Shown here: positions 36,175 to 44,150 of the stretch, one piece after another | Layout: each line of letters begins with the position of its first letter | Numbering within the stretch: position 1 is the stretch's first letter | Assembly: GCF_001563285.1 (NCBI RefSeq) | Contig: NZ_CP005191.1 | Span: 124,001 to 188,000 of the forward strand | Source of the DNA: Sphingobium sp. MI1205 | Lineage (GTDB): Bacteria; Pseudomonadota; Alphaproteobacteria; Sphingomonadales; Sphingomonadaceae | Length of the DNA stretch: 64,000 nt | Direction: 5' to 3' | Position numbers and translations under genes: made by a program | The notes under the pieces: model-generated | Seen by the model: only the letters and a program-made list of their open reading frames with translations | Told to the model about the DNA's origin: nothing | Databases searched by the model: none

Positions 36175-37958
36175 GTGCGTGCCTCCGGCGGCAGATAAAG
36201 CCGTTCGCCTTCCATCTGCCGGCGCGCATCGGCGATGACGGCATCGGAGAATGCCGGCAGGACCTGGGCGGTGATGCGGGCATGGACGCGGCCGAACTTG
36301 GCCGCCCAATCGTTCGCGGGCAGGCTCAGCCTCTGCTCTTCGACGAATGCGAGGAAAGCGAGGATCGCGGGGAGCTTGCGCGCGGTGATGACGGCGTTGG
36401 GACAATCGAGGCAACCCCAGAAGGGCTGCGCGCAGGGTGATCCGGCATCGGCGAAGGGACTGCTATGGAAGCCCGCGCAGGCGGCGAGCCAGACATCCTG
36501 TTCGCCGTCGAGCAACGGACCGACGGTATCGGGCGGCATCAGCGGCGCGGCCTGATCGGGCGATTGGCGCAACGCCTTCTCGGCGGTGGGCGGCAGCACG
36601 GTCGGCGTCGCGGTGGCGACCGCTTCGCGAAAGGCGTCAGCGAGGGTCTTCTCGTGCAGGGACCGAAGCGACGGCAGATCGGCATAGTGGCGCCCCGCAA
36701 CCTCGCGCGAATGACCGACTGCGAAGCGGGCCATGTGCCCCTCAGTCTTCGTGTACCACAGCGCCTTGTGGGTCTTGCGGAGCCGGGAGAGCAGCAGGTG
36801 GAGCGGCTTGCCGTCGTCATCGACAATAGCATGCTGTGCTATCCAGGCAGCGATCCGCTCCTTCGGATGAGCGATACCCGCCCGCAGGCCGCCAACGTTG
36901 TGATAAACCCAAAGACGATCATCGGTCAGATGCTCGCGGGCTGGCGCGGTGACGTCGATCAGGCGACGGATGAGGCCGCCAGGCGTGCCACCACCGCCGT
37001 CGCGGACGCGCATGCTCTTGTGCTCGGCGCCGCGGGCGCGGCGCTTGAGATAGCGCAGTTCCACCGTGCCGGCATGGGGGTTGGTGAGACAATCCACGGT
37101 CAGCGCCTTCAGGCACTCGGGCTCGAGCCCGGTATCGAGCGTGAGCAGCACGAGCAGCGCCGGCAGATCGCGCGCAAGCAGGTGATGGCGGCCATGCAGA
37201 TCGTCGATGAGCGTGCTGATCGGCAATCCGCGTCGCATGCGCATGAAATAGAGGCTCTTCAGCGCGGGCTGGTCTGCGACGATAAAGCCCTGCCGCGCGA
37301 TGATCGCTTCGACCTCGGCGCGCACGCTGGCGATGACCGGGTCGCCCTCATCGGTGCGGTCGTCGGCACCGAGACGGCGGAACATCGCTTCGACGTCGGT
37401 CCTCGCGGCGTCGCGCAACGCGCGGGCAACGAAGGGGCTATAAGCATCGCGCGGGGTCGAGCGGCCCGCCGACGTGGCCAGTGTGTAGCGCAGCCGCTCA
37501 TGCAGGTCAGGCGCGATCCGATCGGGCCGGTCTGCCTCGATCGCGCGCAATGTGTTGACGATCTTGCCGACCGTTATGTGCCGGTGGATCGCGCCCATCC
37601 CGCGGCGGTCGAGCGCGGAGGCGAACCCATCGATATGGGCTGCGCGCAGGTCGCCGACGCCAGCCACGTTCAGCGCTTCGTCGCCAAGCCAGGCGAAGAA
37701 CAGGCGGTAGGCATTTACATACTGCTTGATGACGCTCGCCGCACCGATCGGTCCTCCGAGCGCGGCCGACCGTCGCAATGCGCCAGCAAAGGCGATGGCG
37801 AGCGGACGAGGATCGAGTGCGGCCATATCGATCAGGACCGTCCCGCCATGCCGCGCCTCGATGGTGAACTTGAGGCCGAGCACGGGATCAGGCTGCACGG
37901 GCTCCGGCGTGATCGGCACGAAGGCGACGGGCCGGCCCTTGCGGGGACGACCGCTCAT
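36171..37958 (-). CDS. Tyrosine recombinase-like protein, second of the large trio (595 aa)
   Basis: The start at 37958 overlaps the stop of the first trio gene. Integrase-like SAM-type N-terminal domain, then a catalytic domain in which the first Arg is missing (LDTGLEPECLKAL where TGLR is expected). The second box reads LSRLRKTHKALW, followed by GHSREVAGRHYADL with His and Tyr. The Cys-rich tail (PFWGCLDCPNAVITARKLP) resembles that of the third protein. The missing Arg suggests a partly inactive partner subunit, as in other multi-recombinase systems; this is inference. Confidence 0.82.
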   Translation of the reverse strand: MSGRPRKGRPVAFVPITPEPVQPDPVLGLKFTIEARHGGTVLIDMAALDPRPLAIAFAGALRRSAALGGPIGAASVIKQYVNAYRLFFAWLGDEALNVAGVGDLRAAHIDGFASALDRRGMGAIHRHITVGKIVNTLRAIEADRPDRIAPDLHERLRYTLATSAGRSTPRDAYSPFVARALRDAARTDVEAMFRRLGADDRTDEGDPVIASVRAEVEAIIARQGFIVADQPALKSLYFMRMRRGLPISTLIDDLHGRHHLLARDLPALLVLLTLDTGLEPECLKALTVDCLTNPHAGTVELRYLKRRARGAEHKSMRVRDGGGGTPGGLIRRLIDVTAPAREHLTDDRLWVYHNVGGLRAGIAHPKERIAAWIAQHAIVDDDGKPLHLLLSRLRKTHKALWYTKTEGHMARFAVGHSREVAGRHYADLPSLRSLHEKTLADAFREAVATATPTVLPPTAEKALRQSPDQAAPLMPPDTVGPLLDGEQDVWLAACAGFHSSPFADAGSPCAQPFWGCLDCPNAVITARKLPAILAFLAFVEEQRLSLPANDWAAKFGRVHARITAQVLPAFSDAVIADARRQMEGERLYLPPEART

Positions 37959-39304
37959 GCGCCCTGCGGTCCCGGCAGCAGCGCAAGCAGCTCCTCGACC
38001 GCCGCATCCACCGTATCGGCGCGGGTCGCAATATGGTCGAGGTAGATATAGGTGGTGGTGAGGCTCGCGTGGCCGAGCAGGCGTTGCACCTGTTGCAGCG
38101 GGTCCCCGAGGATCAGCCGGTAGCTCTCCATCGGCCCCGCCGGCAATGCCGCTTCGCGCAGTCGCTGCTGGATCAGCAAGGCAAGCATATGGACTGCGAA
38201 CGTGTGGCGAAGCTGGTGCGGGTTGATCGACAGCGGGAAGCCGTTCTCCGCGCACCGGTTGCCAGCACGGGTGAAGATCACCTCCCACGAGTTGGGCCGA
38301 ACAGGCTGCCCGACCTCGGTCAGCCACAGCGCCGCCGGCTCGCGGGGCGGTCCATCCTCGTCGCAGAGGATCAGGCGGCATCGTTCCTCCGGGGTGCAGA
38401 TATCGCGCATGCGGTCGAGACCGGCGCGGGTGACAGGGATCGGTCGTTCGAGCTTGGTCGCGCCGTCTCGCGCGGCGAACTTGGCGACGCCCGCGGCGCG
38501 CTCGACGGCGACGTAGGCGGCAATCTGACGAAGCAGCCGACGCGGGAGCAGGACGCTGCGTCCCCGGTCGCCCTTGGTCAGCGGTGGCGGGAGAGGCAGC
38601 CAAAGTTGTTGTGCATCGCTGTCCTCGCGGTCGATCGCCGCGAGCTCGGCGGCGAGTAGACCCGACGCCTCTTCGAGGCGCAGGCCGGTGGTGACGAGAA
38701 GATCGGCGAACAGCGCGTTGCGCAGCCCGTTCCGGTCGCGCGCGCCGGGGCGCTCGGTGCCGTCAGGGGTAAGGCCGCGCAGGCCGACCTCGCGGAAAAT
38801 GCGGTAGTCGTCCATCGTGACGAACCGCACATCCGATCGCCTGGCAACACGTTCATAAGCGTCATTGCGCGCCGCGATCATGCCGCGACGGCCACCATGC
38901 GCCGGTCGCCACACGGCGCGGCGGCTGAACGGCGCGTCAGTGATCAGCCCGTGCTGCTCACCCCATCGGTAAAGGCGATCGAGACTGGCGACGGCACGGT
39001 TCCAGCTTGCGGCCGTTATCCGGTGATCGGCCTCGTCGCGGCGTCGCTCACGATGATAGGCGTCGACATCGTCGCGGGTCGCAGCCCACACGGTCTTGCC
39101 GCAGGCATCGAGAAAGCGAAGCCAGACTACGACATCATAGGCATAGGCGCGCAGCGAATGGCGCGAGCGGACGCCCGACAACGGCAGGTCGAGAAAGAAG
39201 CGATCCAGATCGGGATCATAGAGCGCGTCGCCGCGCAGGATCAGCGGCACATGCGCATCGAGGCCCCTGGCCTCGCGGCGCTCGCAAACAGTAATGATCG
39301 ACAC
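37955..39304 (-). CDS. Tyrosine recombinase, first of the large trio (about 449 aa)
   Basis: The full catalytic set is visible: Arg in TTGLRLEEASGL, HQLRHTFAVHML, and LLGHASLTTTYIYL with His and Tyr. The N-terminal SAM-like domain is VRSRHSLRAYAYDVVVWLRF. The GTG at 39304, preceded by GGAGGG, is taken as start; a longer frame to 39379 has no better site. It is the only member of the trio with a canonical active site and is likely the main cleaving enzyme. Confidence 0.87.
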   Translation of the reverse strand: MSIITVCERREARGLDAHVPLILRGDALYDPDLDRFFLDLPLSGVRSRHSLRAYAYDVVVWLRFLDACGKTVWAATRDDVDAYHRERRRDEADHRITAASWNRAVASLDRLYRWGEQHGLITDAPFSRRAVWRPAHGGRRGMIAARNDAYERVARRSDVRFVTMDDYRIFREVGLRGLTPDGTERPGARDRNGLRNALFADLLVTTGLRLEEASGLLAAELAAIDREDSDAQQLWLPLPPPLTKGDRGRSVLLPRRLLRQIAAYVAVERAAGVAKFAARDGATKLERPIPVTRAGLDRMRDICTPEERCRLILCDEDGPPREPAALWLTEVGQPVRPNSWEVIFTRAGNRCAENGFPLSINPHQLRHTFAVHMLALLIQQRLREAALPAGPMESYRLILGDPLQQVQRLLGHASLTTTYIYLDHIATRADTVDAAVEELLALLPGPQGA

Positions 39305-39371
39305 CGGCGCGAAGCCCTCCCCCGGACCCCCACCCGGAAGCTGACCTTCACACCGTTGCGCACTATGGCCT

Positions 39372-39435
39372 GGCAGCAATCAGGCTGGCCTCCGCCAGCT
39401 CTTGGGTCAGCGCTACGGCCAGCCTGATTACTGCC
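39372..39435. repeat. 19-bp inverted repeat near the right end of the 6.9-kb element
   Basis: The arms 39372-39390 and 39417-39435 are complementary at 18 of 19 positions, with a 26-base spacer. The repeat lies in the non-coding stretch between the first recombinase gene and the right end of the element (39498). It may be a recombinase-binding site; it could also form a hairpin in RNA. Confidence 0.7.
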
Positions 39436-39498
39436 TACCGTGGGCGTCCATCGCCGACCTTACTGCAAAGTTGCGAGCGGCGCAGACTGTCCAGATAA

Positions 39499-39585
39499 GG
39501 CGACCAGTTCTTCGAACGCATAGGCCTTGTCGCCGAAGCGCTTGCCGAAGGTCCGTGCGAGTCGGCTGGAATGGCCCGACCAGTG
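39499..39585 (-). pseudogene. ardC remnant, middle piece (piece 2 of 3)
   Basis: Read leftward from 39585 it encodes HWSGHSSRLARTFGKRFG and then DKAYAFEELVA, the segment that follows the HExxH motif in ArdC proteins and carries the third zinc ligand (EELVAE). It continues the 5' piece ending CHETVH at 44148 and precedes the 3' piece beginning at 32601. It is only 87 bases long, trapped between two mobile elements. Confidence 0.88.
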
Positions 39586-39590
39586 GGTCT

Positions 39591-39608
39591 TATGCCGATA
39601 TCGGCATA
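39591..39608. repeat. Perfect 18-bp palindrome TATGCCGATATCGGCATA at the RIT left end
   Basis: The palindrome lies between the ardC fragment and the left inverted repeat of the RIT element. No copy is present at the right end. It contains the ATGCCG half-site that recurs in both inverted repeats, so it may be a recombinase-binding or crossover site. Confidence 0.7.
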
Positions 39609-39613
39609 AAGGG

Positions 39614-39646
39614 CATAATGCCGTAACCCTGATTATGCCGCATGGC
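39614..39646 (+). repeat. RIT left terminal inverted repeat (33 bp)
   Basis: Complementary to 44118-44150 at 32 of 33 positions. It begins CATAATGCCGTAACCC. A shorter diverged copy (CCATGCGGCACCTCGGCATA, 39680-39699) lies inward in inverse orientation, so the end has repeated half-sites. Confidence 0.88.
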
Positions 39647-39697
39647 GTTGGCTAGGACTTGTTTTTCGGCCATCCGCCATGCGGCACCTCGGCATAA

Positions 39698-40690
39698 TCA
39701 GAGCCCTTCGAGGAACGCGAGGAGCTGATCGTCGGGTTTGAACCGACCTGTCGGCACGTCCGGAGCAGCGACGCGCGCCAGTGCCTTTTCCTTTAAGCGC
39801 ATGTCGGCGTGGATGTAGACCTGCGTGGTCTCGACCGATTCATGACCCAGCCACAGTGCGATCACGGCCTGATCGACACCATGGTGGAGCAAGTCCATCG
39901 CGGTGCTGTGGCGCAAGGTATGCGGCGTGACCCGCTTTGCGCCGATGCTCGGACAGGTGCGCGCTGCCGCCAGGCAATGCTTGCGTACCAAATGTTCGAG
40001 CGCATCGCGGCTTAGCCGTTCGCCACGGATCGACGGGAACAGTGGTCGATCGCTGTTGCCATGCTCCCCAATCCATACCTTCAGGATCTTGGCGGTTTCC
40101 CGCCTGATCGGTGTGGACCGTTCTTTTCGTCCCTTTCCTACGCATCGGACGTGGGCGCCGGTGCCGAGCACAACATCCCGGTATCGCAAGCTGATCAGCT
40201 CTGATGCCCTGAGGCCCGTTTGCAGCGCGAGCAGCAACAAGGCGTGATCGCGCTTTCCGGCCCATGTCGAGCGATCCGGCACGGCCAGCAGTGCCGCGAT
40301 TTCGTCTGCGGTCAGGAACGTGACCGCGCGCTTAACATAGCGTTTGTTAGGCATGGCAAGGATGCGCTGGCAGTTCAGCATCCATGTTGGATCGGCCATC
40401 GCCACATAGCGGAAGAACGAACGGATCGCCGCGAGCCTGGTGTTACGGCTACGTGCACAGTTGCCCCGTGCTGTTTCGGTGTGGACCAGAAAGTCGGCAA
40501 CCAGATCGACGTCGATATCTTCGACCGTGATAGCGACTGGTCGTTTGCCAAGGCGCGAACCGGCATAGCGCAGCAACAGGCGGAACGTGTCGCGATAGCT
40601 CGCGATGGTATGATGGCTTGCTTCCATCTGGACGCACAGTCTGTCGGTGAAGAAGCGTTGGATCAGCGCTGGCAAAGTCATGGAGGTCAT
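39698..40690 (-). CDS. ritC: RIT tyrosine recombinase C
   Basis: The 330-residue product starts at 40690 and overlaps the ritB stop (ATGA). SAM-like N-terminal domain (YRDTFRLLLRYAGSRLG), then all catalytic residues: Arg in LQTGLRASELISL, HTLRHSTAMDLL, and WLGHESVETTQVYIHAD with His and Tyr. The stop lies about 50 bases inside the left inverted repeat. It is the third gene of the RIT operon. Confidence 0.92.
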   Translation of the reverse strand: MTSMTLPALIQRFFTDRLCVQMEASHHTIASYRDTFRLLLRYAGSRLGKRPVAITVEDIDVDLVADFLVHTETARGNCARSRNTRLAAIRSFFRYVAMADPTWMLNCQRILAMPNKRYVKRAVTFLTADEIAALLAVPDRSTWAGKRDHALLLLALQTGLRASELISLRYRDVVLGTGAHVRCVGKGRKERSTPIRRETAKILKVWIGEHGNSDRPLFPSIRGERLSRDALEHLVRKHCLAAARTCPSIGAKRVTPHTLRHSTAMDLLHHGVDQAVIALWLGHESVETTQVYIHADMRLKEKALARVAAPDVPTGRFKPDDQLLAFLEGL

Positions 40691-41628
40691 CGCTGCGCCT
40701 CCCAACCAATGCGCGTGGCGCGTGCCATCGCCAGCTCGAGCAGTTCGGGCACCGCCTCAATGTACCAGAACGTATGGTCGGGGCTGGCATGGCCAAGCCA
40801 GGTCGTCAGCCTGATCATCTCCCGCGCCGGATCCTTGCCCATACGATACCAGTCGATCATGGTGCGAACTGCGAAGGTGTGGCGAAGGTCGTGTATGCGT
40901 GGTCCTTTGCCGTGCCGCTTGAACCGTGAGTATTCCCGCAACCCGATCGCTCGACTTACTCGTGCGAAGCTGGCTCGTGCCGACCATTCGCTGAGCCGGT
41001 CCCCATTACATCTGACAAAGAGGGGGGTGGATGCTCGACCAAGCAGCCGATTACGTTCTGTGGTGTAGGTGATCAACCGGTCTACGACAGTCGGGTCGAG
41101 TGGCAGCAGGCGCTCCTTTCCCAGCTTTCCGTGCCTGACACTCAGCACACCGGTTGCAACATCGAGGTCGCTCGTGTCGAGCGCCAGCGCTTCGCTGATC
41201 CTGAGCCCCGTTACCGCGATGAGGCCGAAGAATGTCGAACACGTCAGCCCCCGCATTCCGTAGGTGGAAGGCAGTTCGCTGGCGGCTGCGATAATGTCAC
41301 CGATTTCGACTTTGCTGTAGATGTATGGCCGTTTGCGGATTGTGCGATCCGGCAACAACCCGCGCGGCGGCGCTTCATGCGCCAAGTCGACACTGCTCAA
41401 CCAAAGAGCGAACAACCGTACCATACCGAGCCGAGCGGACCGGGTGGACGACCCGGCAGCAGGCTGACTTGCGTCCCAGCGCAGGAACAGGTCAGCGTCG
41501 ATATGCTGCGCACCCGCATCGTCGGCAAAGCGGATAAAGCGGCGTAGCACCCGTTCGGAAGTCCTGAGATCATAGCCGAGGCTACGGCGAACGGCGAGAT
41601 AGCGGTCAAGCTGGCTGGCGAGGCTCAT
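40687..41628 (-). CDS. ritB: RIT tyrosine recombinase B
   Basis: The 313-residue product shows Arg in VTGLRISEALAL, HDLRHTFAVRTM, and LGHASPDHTFWYIEA with His and Tyr. It overlaps both neighbours by four bases, so the three proteins are made in step. The N-terminal domain (LDRYLAVRRSLGYDLR) is typical of this branch. Intact. Confidence 0.92.
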   Translation of the reverse strand: MSLASQLDRYLAVRRSLGYDLRTSERVLRRFIRFADDAGAQHIDADLFLRWDASQPAAGSSTRSARLGMVRLFALWLSSVDLAHEAPPRGLLPDRTIRKRPYIYSKVEIGDIIAAASELPSTYGMRGLTCSTFFGLIAVTGLRISEALALDTSDLDVATGVLSVRHGKLGKERLLPLDPTVVDRLITYTTERNRLLGRASTPLFVRCNGDRLSEWSARASFARVSRAIGLREYSRFKRHGKGPRIHDLRHTFAVRTMIDWYRMGKDPAREMIRLTTWLGHASPDHTFWYIEAVPELLELAMARATRIGWEAQR

Positions 41629-42842
41629 TGTGCACCTCCCGCGACGGGCCAGGGCTGGGCAATGGATCGCAAGCCTTCGATCTCAAGCCGGGCGTAGATC
41701 ATGGTGGAACCGCGCGACCGGTGGCGCAGCATGTCGCCGACCTCGTCGAGTGAAGCGCCACGATTTATGAGTTGCGTGGCAAGGCTGTGGCGTAGAACAT
41801 GCGATCCCACATAGGGCGTAGCGGGCTTCTGACCGGTCGCATCGAGCGCATCCTTGATGATAGCGTTGACGATCTGGCTATCCTTGAATGGTCGATGCGG
41901 AGCGCGCTGGGTGACGAACAGGGTCCGGCAGTCAGTCGGTCCGCGCTCCTCCCTCAGATACCGGCTTAGGGCTTCACCGACCTCGGCGGTGATGGGCACA
42001 CGGTCATGCACTTTGCCTTTGCCGCGCACAGTCAGTTCGCCTGAACGCCAGTCGATATCGTCGAGTTCGATCCTGGTGATTTCCGGCGCGCGAAGCCCAA
42101 GCCGTGCCATGATCAGGAGCATCGCATAATCGCGAACGCCGTGCCGGGGATTTCGGCGAACCCAGTCAAGCACGGCTTCGACGCCTTCGGGCGACAGATG
42201 TCGGGGAAGGCGCTTGTCGCGAGCCATCGCTGCTTTGGGCACGCTTAGGGCAAGGTTGGTCGCGGTGACGCCTCGTGCGAACAGGTACTGGAAGAACGTG
42301 CGCAGATGCGTCACTGCACTCTTGTCTCGGTATGGCCGCCCCCGCGACAGCAAGTGTTGAACGAACCCGACGGCGTCAACGGGTCGTAAACTGGTCAGGT
42401 CGAACATGTCCGCACCAAAGCGGTGGTCCATGAAGCGGTTGGCAAAGCGGAGCGTATGGTGGATGCTGCGCGGACTGAGGCCGCGCTGTTTGGTGAGATA
42501 GGTTTCGAAGTCGGCCAGCAGTTCGGCGCGGGCGACCTCAGCGGGAGTCGGTGCAACCGGCTTGGCAACGCATATCTCGATCAGGTGCGCAGCGAATTTG
42601 CGCCCCAGGCTGTAAAGGCGGATCGTTCCTGTTCTCTGCGGCTCTGCTGCCCGACCCAGCTTTTCCGCAAGATCGGGCGTCAATGCCGATGGTGCAATGC
42701 CAGCCTCATCCATTGCCAGTCCAAATCTGCGGATCAGATTTCGGTATTCTTTGATCGTGGCGTGTTTGTAGTTCGCCTCGGCAAAGCAGCGCATGAAGCT
42801 GTCGATGTACGGCTCAATGCAGGTTTTGGTGATTATCGTCAT
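41625..42842 (-). CDS. ritA: RIT tyrosine recombinase A
   Basis: The start at 42842 (MTIITKTCIEPYIDSF) is preceded by GGAG; a longer upstream frame is not supported. The product has 405 residues. Catalytic motifs: Arg in MARLGLRAPEITRI, SHVLRHSLATQL, and MLRHRSRGSTMIYARLE with His and Tyr. First gene of the recombinase operon, divergent from the cargo genes, with a 99-base gap (42843-42941) that must hold both promoters. Confidence 0.92.
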   Translation of the reverse strand: MTIITKTCIEPYIDSFMRCFAEANYKHATIKEYRNLIRRFGLAMDEAGIAPSALTPDLAEKLGRAAEPQRTGTIRLYSLGRKFAAHLIEICVAKPVAPTPAEVARAELLADFETYLTKQRGLSPRSIHHTLRFANRFMDHRFGADMFDLTSLRPVDAVGFVQHLLSRGRPYRDKSAVTHLRTFFQYLFARGVTATNLALSVPKAAMARDKRLPRHLSPEGVEAVLDWVRRNPRHGVRDYAMLLIMARLGLRAPEITRIELDDIDWRSGELTVRGKGKVHDRVPITAEVGEALSRYLREERGPTDCRTLFVTQRAPHRPFKDSQIVNAIIKDALDATGQKPATPYVGSHVLRHSLATQLINRGASLDEVGDMLRHRSRGSTMIYARLEIEGLRSIAQPWPVAGGAQ

Positions 42843-42941
42843 GGTTTTCGTGCTCCATAGGGTTGGAGCGCGATCCGGGCCTTGTCGTCGCCCTGACTGC
42901 AAGATTATCAGTTGTGTTGGTTTCAGATATGCGGAGTGGGC

Positions 42942-43586
42942 ATGAAGCAGAAGACCAAGGTTTTGGGTGATGCAGCCGTAAAGGCGTTGATCGAGAAGTA
43001 CGACTGCCCGGTGCCATTCCACGAAGTGCGCACCCGGCTTCTGGGCAATATCGCAACCCCGGAGCTATCGGCCTCGCCCTTGCAGATGATTCAGGATTTA
43101 TGGGGCGGTGAGTTGCCCGTGTTCGACAGCGTGGACGAAGCCAACGAATTGATTGGTGCTCTGATCGACGGCCTTTGGAATGGGCTGACCCGGCACCAGA
43201 AGCGTAGTCAGCCATTCAGGCTGACACGTGTGTCGATGGACCCAACTGCTGCAAATCTCGGACACTACGGGCTGATCCGTCTTGAGGAACTGGATGGCTT
43301 CATCGAAGGTCTGTTCAACGGTCATGATATCATCGATCTACCCGAACGTGCTCATGGCGCGATCGGCCAACTTGCCGAGCTCCGTGCGATGATGGGCGGT
43401 ATCTGCGAACTCGTGGAACGTGACCCCAATGCGGATGATCGCACCCAGCTTGACACGACATTCAAGCACCTGCGCGAACTGACCAAAATCATGGAGACCG
43501 AAATCCACGAGACTGTGCTGGCTTGCACTCGTGCACGGCGACAGATGCTTGAAGGCATTCTCACCGAGAAGCCGACGGTGCATTGA
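42942..43586 (+). CDS. RIT cargo protein of unknown function (214 aa)
   Basis: The start at 42942 (MKQKTKVLGDAAVKALI) has a GGAG-like site (GCGGAGTGGGC) upstream. The protein is soluble and acidic, with a helical C-terminus (LRELTKIMETEIHETVLACT). It lies inside the RIT inverted repeats and reads away from the recombinases. It could be an accessory or passenger gene. No domain was recognised. Confidence 0.7.
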   Translation: MKQKTKVLGDAAVKALIEKYDCPVPFHEVRTRLLGNIATPELSASPLQMIQDLWGGELPVFDSVDEANELIGALIDGLWNGLTRHQKRSQPFRLTRVSMDPTAANLGHYGLIRLEELDGFIEGLFNGHDIIDLPERAHGAIGQLAELRAMMGGICELVERDPNADDRTQLDTTFKHLRELTKIMETEIHETVLACTRARRQMLEGILTEKPTVH

Positions 43587-43590
43587 TCCA

Positions 43591-44025
43591 ATGTCCGAGG
43601 AACGTCTCCGCGAGAAGCTGCGCAAGATCGAAGCTCTCTATGCCGGCGCCACGACCGCCGGCGAGCAAGCCGCCGCAGGTGCCGCTGCGGAACGCATTCG
43701 CCGCCAGTTCGCAACGGCCAGCAAACAAGAACGTGCCGAGGAGTTCAAGTTTTCAATTTCTGACCCCTGGTCACGACAGCTCTTCATCGCTCTGTGCCGC
43801 CGCTATGGCATCAAGCCATTTCGCTATGCGCGCATGCATCGTCAGACGGTGATTGTTCGCGCGCCAGCGAGTTTCGTTCGGATGACGCTATGGCCAGAGT
43901 TCGAGGAACTGAGCCAAGCCCTGACCTCGCATCTGGATGAAATCACGCAGAAGATCATCAGAGAAGAAGTGCACGAAGCCACGCAGGATGCGGAAGAAGT
44001 GAGCGAACCGCGTCAGTTGCGCTGA
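43591..44025 (+). CDS. RIT cargo protein, DUF2786-like N-terminus (144 aa)
   Basis: The product begins MSEERLREKLRKIEALYAGA and continues with an Ala-rich helix ending AERIRRQF, matching the DUF2786 pattern (LRKIqALlakA...). The middle reads SDPWSRQLFIALCRRYGIK and the end is acidic and helical. It starts four bases after the preceding stop, so both cargo genes are likely co-transcribed. Function unknown. Confidence 0.65.
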   Translation: MSEERLREKLRKIEALYAGATTAGEQAAAGAAAERIRRQFATASKQERAEEFKFSISDPWSRQLFIALCRRYGIKPFRYARMHRQTVIVRAPASFVRMTLWPEFEELSQALTSHLDEITQKIIREEVHEATQDAEEVSEPRQLR

Positions 44026-44117
44026 ACGTTCCCACATTCCAGCGGATTACCTCCCAGGCACCAGGAATATGCCGAAGCGGCACGTCACCAAATCGCGGAA
44101 ACACGAGATCCTACGAT

Positions 44118-44150
44118 GCCATGCGGCATAATCCGGGTTACGGCATTATG
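44118..44150 (-). repeat. RIT right terminal inverted repeat (33 bp)
   Basis: Complement of 39614-39646 with one mismatch. Its outermost three bases are also the His codon (CAT) of the interrupted ardC, so the element end lies at or within a base or two of 44148. Confidence 0.88.

Larger units (their letters stand above)
32603..39498. mobile_element. 6.9-kb element with three large tyrosine recombinases and its own ardC
   Basis: The block interrupts the resident ardC between the codons for EELVA and EIGAG. Its ends share an imperfect inverted repeat: TATCCTGACAGTC at 32606-32618, and TATCTGGACAGTC read inward from 39497. It is bracketed by GGCG. It contains an intact ardC (32979-33842) and three overlapping recombinase genes. 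The arrangement recalls Tn554 and RIT elements, but the recombinases are larger (449, 595 and 720 residues). Removing it restores the ardC reading frame exactly. Confidence 0.8.
39586..44148. mobile_element. RIT element (recombinase-in-trio) with two cargo genes, about 4.6 kb
   Basis: Three overlapping tyrosine-recombinase genes of classic RIT sizes (405, 313, 330 residues) are bounded by inverted repeats of 33 bases with one mismatch (39614-39646 and 44118-44150). The element splits ardC exactly at the HETVH motif. The left end has 28 extra bases outside the repeat, including a perfect palindrome (39591-39608). Two rightward cargo genes lie at 42942-44025. Terminal inverted repeats and this gene trio are established features of RIT elements. 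Confidence 0.88.

Noticed and set aside
36465..38045. Plus-strand open frame of 526 codons opposite the trio recombinases
   Set aside because: No domain, Arg/Gly/Asp-rich; the minus-strand recombinase motifs and ATGA overlaps are decisive.
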